Below, one piece after another: positions 6,451-10,788 of a stretch of DNA of 10,788 nucleotides. How positions within the stretch are numbered: position 1 is the stretch's first letter; every line of letters starts with the position of its first letter. The position numbers were made by a program, and so were the translations under genes. This stretch comes from Pseudomonadota bacterium (GTDB lineage: Bacteria; Pseudomonadota; Gammaproteobacteria; Steroidobacterales; Woeseiaceae), in the NCBI GenBank assembly GCA_022567775.1, contig JADFGH010000037.1, positions 1 through 10,788 of the forward strand, given 5' to 3'. The notes below the pieces were generated by a model. The model saw nothing but the letters and a program-made list of their open reading frames with translations, had not been told where the DNA came from and searched no databases.

Positions 6451-7524
6451 TTACCTAACGCCGAGCTCAAGCGGATCATCCGGATCGACTCCCGGCATGA
6501 ATTGCCGTCTACGGTCATGGCTTGTTAACTGGTAAACGAGGCCCAGCCAGTTGTTGACCATCGCTTTACCGGTATCGCCCCACGTGTTGTGTACCTGTTG
6601 CTCGAGCTCCCTTTCGGGAAACTCAGGCATTTCGTCGTTGTTCTCAATCGCCGTACGACATGCAGATATAAATGACTCGGCAATCCCGATCGCCTCGTCC
6701 GTAAAATAGTGTTCCGGATAAGGCGGCGGTGACTTCAGTTCGCCGTCGATGAAGCGAAACACCTCGCGCTTGTATTCTTTCAGCAGACTTACGGCATGGT
6801 ATTCCGGGTGACCCTGGAAGTAGACGGCGCGGAACTGGTCCGGGCTGACCGCAAGATGCACGCCGGCTTCCGGACTTTCTGCCAATACGGTTAACCCCGC
6901 ATCTTCGAGTTGCTCCCGGGTTACCTCGTTGTACCGGGAATGCGGTGCATCGAAACGCGTGTTGATGTCACGCATCAGCGGGTGTTTCGGTTCGCTTATC
7001 CGGTGACTGTAAACGCCCCAGCGTTTTTGCGGCATTCGCTGACGGTCAATGCCGTGGTGGTATTTGACCAGCGCATGCGTTGCGAGGCAGGAACAGAATA
7101 TGGAGGCCACATTGGACTCTGCCCAGCGAACAACCTCGATCAGGGGTTTCCAGAACGCTTCCTGGTCCAGCGAAGGATTGGCGACATTGGCGCCGGTGAT
7201 AATCAGTGCGTCCAGGCCCTGCGCCATCAAAGCGTCAAACGAAAAATAGTACTGGCTGATATGTTCCTCGGCTGCCGCGCCACGATTGAGTTCCCTGATG
7301 GAAAAAGGATATACGTAAAACTGCGCAATCTGATTGCAGCTGCCGATGAGCCTTATGAACTGATGCTCGGTCACACTCAGCGCCGCATCCGGCATCATGT
7401 TCAGCAGGCCAATATGCAGCTCACGGATATCCTGCTTCCTGGCGCGCTCAAGCGTCAACACCTCCTGGCCGCCTTCCCGCAGCCGCCTAAATGTTGGTAA
7501 ATCGTTGTGTGCAACCAGGGGCAT
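6451..7524 (-). CDS. metA: Homoserine O-acyltransferase, MetA family
   Basis: MetA-family transferase (glutamine-amidotransferase-like fold) that acylates homoserine as the first step of methionine synthesis. From ATG 7524 the protein has 357 residues, and its first 45 align without gaps to E. coli MetA as I recall it (MPxxxxxxLPxxxxLRE to LLNMMP). An upstream TTG at 7569 would add 15 residues but fits the family less well. The catalytic cysteine is Cys146 in FCSCLATHAL; His239 and Glu241 in GHPEYH complete the triad. APHSRY is present. The position corresponding to E. coli residue 111, known to set acyl-CoA choice (Glu for acetyl, Gly for succinyl), is Ala115 in TGANVANP. The C-terminal part carries about 50 residues more than the 309-aa E. 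coli enzyme (near SPPPYPEHYFTDE to NTWGD). First gene of a leftward operon with two PLP enzymes. A weak ribosome binding site leaves the start slightly uncertain. Confidence 0.9.
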   Translation of the reverse strand: MPLVAHNDLPTFRRLREGGQEVLTLERARKQDIRELHIGLLNMMPDAALSVTEHQFIRLIGSCNQIAQFYVYPFSIRELNRGAAAEEHISQYYFSFDALMAQGLDALIITGANVANPSLDQEAFWKPLIEVVRWAESNVASIFCSCLATHALVKYHHGIDRQRMPQKRWGVYSHRISEPKHPLMRDINTRFDAPHSRYNEVTREQLEDAGLTVLAESPEAGVHLAVSPDQFRAVYFQGHPEYHAVSLLKEYKREVFRFIDGELKSPPPYPEHYFTDEAIGIAESFISACRTAIENNDEMPEFPERELEQQVHNTWGDTGKAMVNNWLGLVYQLTSHDRRRQFMPGVDPDDPLELGVR

Positions 7525-7706
7525 GCTATTCAGGTACTGCTCACATTGAAAAGTCGGGTTATCATGCAATGCTCCATTCGAACAGGCCCCCTGATGGACG
7601 TGACCAGGTCATCGAGGCCGGCCCACAGGATGAAATGTCGGTTCCACTATAGCGAGCCACGTTCAATAATATTGTTTTAAGGGCTGCCCGCCCTGTATTT
7701 TAAAGG
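7525..7706. promoter_or_regulatory. Divergent promoter region between the met operon and the Rieske operon
   Basis: This ~180-base stretch separates divergently transcribed genes and must hold both promoters. Two perfect palindromes stand out: TGACCAGGTCA at 7601-7611 and CAATAATATTG at 7664-7674. Each has 5-bp arms around one central base, as expected for small dimeric repressor or activator sites. A TATAGT on the minus strand (complement of the ACTATA at 7647-7652) could be a -10 box for the met operon, but no convincing -35 is spaced from it. I see neither the MetJ box (AGACGTCT) nor the conserved core of a SAM-I riboswitch. The TTG alternative start of metA (7569) lies inside this span. 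Confidence 0.5.
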
Positions 7707-8942
7707 ATGAATCAGACAAGAATGCGCGATACCCGATCCATACGAGAACTGATCGCCTGTCAGAGGTCTGGCTGCTCTCTGGAGCAGCGGTTTTACACTG
7801 ACCCGGAAATCTACGCTCTCGAACTCGAGTGTATTGTCATGCGAAACTGGATTTTTACCGGCCACCAGTCACAGCTCGCAGAAGTCGGAGACTACCTGGT
7901 CCTGAACGTTGCCGGTGAATCCGCAATCGTGGTCAGGAGCAAGCAAGGTGGCATCAAGGCATTCGCCAACGTATGCCGGCACCGGGGTTCCATTGTTTGT
8001 CTCGGGAAGAGCGGCAACAAGCGAAAATTTGAGTGCCCGTATCACGGATGGATGTACGACACAGATGGCAATCTGATTGCTGCCCGAAATATGCCCGAAG
8101 ACTTCGACAGGACGAGTTACGGTTTGCACAAGGTACCCGTCGAAATCGTCCATGGTCTGATTTTCATCTGCTTCTGCGATGCGCCGCCGTCAATCGAGGG
8201 CGCGCGTCGTGACATGGCGGAGCCGCTGGCGATGTTTGATTTCGAAAACCTGAAGGTCGCGGCGCAGAAAACTTATCCGATTAGCGCAAACTGGAAACTG
8301 GCGGTAGAAAATTACCAGGAATGCTATCACTGCGCTGTCGCACATCCCGAGTACGCCAAAATGCACACGCTGATGCTTGAGGGAAAAAGACGGCAACTTA
8401 TCCAGTCACATATGCTTGAAAATATGGGTGCCTGCGGCCTCAAGACTATCGAAATCGATTATATTGACACGAAGGCGCGACCCGGCGAGACGGGCTTCGG
8501 ATATAGCCGGTCAGCGCTCTTTGAAGGTTACAAAACCGGTAGCAAGGACGGCCAGCCGGTTGCGCCTTTACTCGGTAATTTGACCGGCTATGATGGTGGC
8601 GCATCCGACATAACTTTCGGGCCGTTCAGCTTTTTCCTGGCCTACAGCGATCACGTAGTTGGCTATGTTTTCACGCCGGTGGATGCAAAGAATTGCCAGT
8701 GTCGAATCTACTGGCTGGTACGCGGTGACGCAGTCGAGGGAAAGGACTATGACCGCGATGAGCTCATGTGGCTGTGGGACGTAACGACCTGTGCAGACAA
8801 AATAATCATTGTGAACAACTGGAAGGGCATCAATTCCAAATACTACCAGCCGGGCCCGTTTTCAGGTATGGAAAAGGAGGAACAACGATTCGTTGACTGG
8901 GTGCTGCAGGAGTTGCGCCGCGCTCCCCAATACCCGAGCTAG
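7707..8942 (+). CDS. Rieske non-heme iron oxygenase, alpha subunit (CntA/GbcA-like active site)
   Basis: A 411-residue aromatic-ring-hydroxylating-type oxygenase subunit. The [2Fe-2S] Rieske site is Cys90-X-His92 with Cys110-X2-His113 (CRHRGS ... CPYHGW). The catalytic domain has NWKLAVENYQECYHCAVAHPE; His208 and His213 with Asp364 (CADKIIIVNNWKG) form the mononuclear iron site. The bridging residue that is Asp in naphthalene dioxygenase is Glu205, as known for carnitine monooxygenase CntA. This points toward the quaternary-amine/demethylating branch (CntA, GbcA, choline monooxygenase) rather than classic arene dioxygenases, but the substrate is unknown. AAGG touches ATG 7707, so spacing is poor; Met6 (ATG 7722), 14 bases after AAGGA, is an alternative start. 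A reductase is required and is not in the window. First gene of the rightward group with two FAD oxidoreductases. Confidence 0.9.
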   Translation: MNQTRMRDTRSIRELIACQRSGCSLEQRFYTDPEIYALELECIVMRNWIFTGHQSQLAEVGDYLVLNVAGESAIVVRSKQGGIKAFANVCRHRGSIVCLGKSGNKRKFECPYHGWMYDTDGNLIAARNMPEDFDRTSYGLHKVPVEIVHGLIFICFCDAPPSIEGARRDMAEPLAMFDFENLKVAAQKTYPISANWKLAVENYQECYHCAVAHPEYAKMHTLMLEGKRRQLIQSHMLENMGACGLKTIEIDYIDTKARPGETGFGYSRSALFEGYKTGSKDGQPVAPLLGNLTGYDGGASDITFGPFSFFLAYSDHVVGYVFTPVDAKNCQCRIYWLVRGDAVEGKDYDRDELMWLWDVTTCADKIIIVNNWKGINSKYYQPGPFSGMEKEEQRFVDWVLQELRRAPQYPS

Positions 8943-9014
8943 CAGCCTGTTGAATAAGAAAGATACTGGCCGATAAGAATAATCCCGGCACCTCGATCAA
9001 GAGCGATTTTATTT

Positions 9015-10631
9015 ATGAAAACATACGATGCGATTGTTATTGGCGCAGGCCACAATGGACTCACGAATGCTGCATACCTGGCAAAGTCCGGCCTGGACGT
9101 TTTATGTGTCGAAAAGAACGATTACATCGGTGGCGCGACCGTAAGCCGCAATCTTTACAAGGATTGGATCTACTCGAATTGCTCCTACGTGTGCAGCCTG
9201 CTGCGGCCCGAGATTTATCGTGACCTGGAACTGGCCAGGCATGGTCTGCAGGTAACACCCTACGGCGGCGGCTCGGTTTTCATGGAGAACGGCGACTATC
9301 TCGGCAGTTATCCTGACGACGAAGTGCATCACCGCGAGTACGCCAGGTTTTCCAAAGCGGACGCCGATGCGTACGAGCGCTATTCGGCGGACACGATGCG
9401 CCAGTGTCGATTCATTCGTGATTTCCTGTTACGCACGCCACCGGATCCAACGTCGTTTAAACCCAGGGACCTGAAAGAGCTTGCACATCTCGGCAAGAAA
9501 TTCTTTGAGATGAGCGAGCAACGAATGTACGACACGATTCGTTTCTGGACCATGAGTGTCGCCGAATATCTCGACGAGTATTTTGAGACGGATGTCATTA
9601 AAGCTGCGTTGTCCGGGAGCGGCATCATCGGCACGGCGCTGGGCATCCATTCGCCGGGTACTGCCTACGTACTGTTGCATCACTACATGGGAGAGGTCGA
9701 CGGCAATATGGGCGCGTGGGGTTTTGCGCGCGGCGGCATGGGTGCTGTTGCTGACGCGATCAGCAAATCTTACCAGTCACTGGGTGGCGAGCTGCGGGTC
9801 GATGCGGGCGTTGACCAGATTGTTGTGAAAAACGGCAAGGTCAAGGGTGTGGCGCTAACAAGCGGCGAAGAAATAGATGCGCGTATCGTCGTATCGGCGA
9901 TGGACTTCAAGCGCACTTTCCTCAAGTGCATGGACAAGAACGATCTCGATCCGGATTTCTATCATCGTGTCAAACATTTCAAGATTCGCGGTTCCTCCGG
10001 CAAGGTCAATATCGCGCTCGACGGGATGCCGACATTTCCGGCGTTACCCAAAAACAGTCCATTGCTCAACGGCGATATGCATTTCATCGATTCGATGGAG
10101 CGCATGGAGCGGGCCTACGACGACTGGAAGGAGGGCACCTGGTCGAAAGACCCGTACGTCGACATGGTGATTCCGACGACTTCCGATCCGACGATGGCGC
10201 CGCCAGGCAAACACTACATGAGCTGTTTTGTGCAGTACTGCCCCGCCAAAGTCGAAGGGCGCGAATGGACCTCTGAGGAGCGGGACCAGTTCGGCCAGAC
10301 AGTAATCGATCAGATTGCCAAGTACAGCCCCGACTTCAAGGATCTTATCCTGCATGTAGAAATTCGCACAGCACAGGACATCGAAGACGAAGCTGGCCTA
10401 ACCGAGGGCAATATCTTCCATGGCGAGTTGACAATGGACCAGTTGATGTTCAATCGGCCGATTCCCGGTTATGCCCAGTATCGCGGGCCGGTGGCGGGAC
10501 TTTATATGTGTGGCTCGAGCACGCACCCGGGCGGCGGTGTGATGGCCGCCCCCGGTTGTAACGCGGCGCGGGAAATTCTTATTGATCTCAAACGGCCGGA
10601 TGTCACGCCCGTCAACTTCAGTGAAGACTAA
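9015..10631 (+). CDS. Phytoene-dehydrogenase-like FAD oxidoreductase (PYROXD2-like)
   Basis: A 538-residue flavoprotein of the CrtI/amine-oxidase superfamily. The N-terminal dinucleotide-binding fold has GAGHNG (10-15), then Glu33 at the end of strand two for the ADP ribose and GGA (39-41). The C-terminal FAD motif is GLYMCGSSTHPGGGVMAAPG (495-514), and it keeps the GGMGAVADAI segment typical of the family. It is closer to the mammalian PYROXD2 group than to carotenoid desaturases, and there is no phytoene synthase or other carotenoid gene nearby, so a carotenoid role is unlikely. Substrate unknown. It begins 72 bases after the Rieske stop with only a weak upstream GAGCG, and ends by overlapping the next gene by one base. 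The arrangement suggests successive oxidation steps on one substrate. Confidence 0.88.
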   Translation: MKTYDAIVIGAGHNGLTNAAYLAKSGLDVLCVEKNDYIGGATVSRNLYKDWIYSNCSYVCSLLRPEIYRDLELARHGLQVTPYGGGSVFMENGDYLGSYPDDEVHHREYARFSKADADAYERYSADTMRQCRFIRDFLLRTPPDPTSFKPRDLKELAHLGKKFFEMSEQRMYDTIRFWTMSVAEYLDEYFETDVIKAALSGSGIIGTALGIHSPGTAYVLLHHYMGEVDGNMGAWGFARGGMGAVADAISKSYQSLGGELRVDAGVDQIVVKNGKVKGVALTSGEEIDARIVVSAMDFKRTFLKCMDKNDLDPDFYHRVKHFKIRGSSGKVNIALDGMPTFPALPKNSPLLNGDMHFIDSMERMERAYDDWKEGTWSKDPYVDMVIPTTSDPTMAPPGKHYMSCFVQYCPAKVEGREWTSEERDQFGQTVIDQIAKYSPDFKDLILHVEIRTAQDIEDEAGLTEGNIFHGELTMDQLMFNRPIPGYAQYRGPVAGLYMCGSSTHPGGGVMAAPGCNAAREILIDLKRPDVTPVNFSED

Positions 10632-10788
10632 TGAACGAACGATACGATGCAATTGTTGTAGGCGCCGGACATAACGGCCTGGTTTGCGCGTCCCTGCTTG
10701 CGAAGGCGGGCAAGAAAGTTCTGGTGCTCGAGGCGAAGGAACAGGTTGGCGGCGCGGCCATCACCCGGGCGTTCGCCGACGGCTACTC
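10631..10788 (+). CDS. Second phytoene-dehydrogenase-like FAD oxidoreductase, N-terminal part (cut by right window edge)
   Basis: The ATG overlaps the TAA of the preceding gene (TAATG), giving translational coupling. The 52 visible residues hold a Rossmann FAD-binding start: YDAIVVGAGHNGL (GAGHNG at 11-16), Glu34 in VLVLEAKEQ and VGGAA at 39-43. The N-terminus is similar to, but clearly different from, that of the 9015 gene (for example YDAIVVGAGHNGLVCASLLAKAG against YDAIVIGAGHNGLTNAAYLAKSG), so this is an ancient paralog pair rather than a recent duplication. The rest of the gene lies outside the window, so whether it is intact is unknown. Coupled paralogs like these may form a heteromer or act in sequence. 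Confidence 0.85.
   Translation, partial: MNERYDAIVVGAGHNGLVCASLLAKAGKKVLVLEAKEQVGGAAITRAFADGY

Noticed and set aside
7616..7623. GGCCGGCC palindrome in the divergent region
   Set aside because: An 8-base GC palindrome is expected by chance in this base composition and has no partner or spacing that suggests an operator.
7525..7706. SAM or SAH riboswitch before metA
   Set aside because: No conserved SAM-I, SAM-II or SAH aptamer core could be read in the leader, and the hairpins seen are only short palindromes.
7677..7865. Small minus-strand frame overlapping the Rieske gene start
   Set aside because: It runs antisense through the Rieske coding sequence, has no domain signal and would block the divergent promoter region; a shadow frame.
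9015..10788. Carotenoid biosynthesis cluster
   Set aside because: Only phytoene-dehydrogenase-like flavoproteins of the PYROXD2 type are present, with no phytoene synthase, cyclase or GGPP synthase, and the neighbour is a Rieske oxygenase.

Overview
The window looks like two unrelated pieces of bacterial DNA joined inside one open reading frame. Positions 1 to about 2270 (all minus strand) encode secreted, repeat-rich surface proteins. One is a signal-peptide protein cut by the left edge. The other is a chain of IPT/TIG-like beta-sandwich repeats with a C-terminal 'VWHFDP..FYDPRPVF..YWINV..GWNPV' domain. From memory, this architecture is typical of marine Chloroflexota (SAR202/Dehalococcoidia-like); no search was possible. 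Positions about 2270 to 10788 look proteobacterial, probably gammaproteobacterial: compact metabolic operons and a GTAGGAGCGGC-type REP sequence. The join lies near 2253-2288, where the first ~236 residues of a DmdC-type acyl-CoA dehydrogenase run in frame into the TIG protein. The acyl-CoA dehydrogenase half lacks its catalytic C-terminal domain and the TIG half lacks a secretion signal, so a chimeric assembly or a non-functional recombination product is much likelier than a working fusion.

Leftward from about 7524 runs a methionine/sulfur operon. It starts with a MetA-family homoserine O-acyltransferase, followed by an inverted REP pair right after the metA stop. Next come a cystathionine gamma-synthase-like PLP enzyme and an O-acetylhomoserine sulfhydrylase-like (MetY) PLP enzyme, then an alpha/beta hydrolase with a complete catalytic triad, then the truncated acyl-CoA dehydrogenase. 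MetA activates homoserine, and the two PLP enzymes could replace the acyl group with cysteine (transsulfuration) or with sulfide/methanethiol (direct sulfhydrylation). The hydrolase and acyl-CoA dehydrogenase may supply or process a thio-acid, but that link is inference.

Rightward from 7707, across a ~180 bp divergent promoter region with two small perfect palindromes, runs an oxidative operon. It contains a Rieske non-heme iron oxygenase alpha subunit with Glu in place of the usual bridging Asp, as in carnitine monooxygenase CntA. After it come two adjacent phytoene-dehydrogenase-like (PYROXD2-like) FAD oxidoreductases that overlap by one base (TAATG); the second is cut by the right edge. 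No Rieske reductase or ferredoxin is in the window, and the substrate cannot be told from sequence. No rRNA, tRNA, CRISPR array, transposase or integrase was seen.
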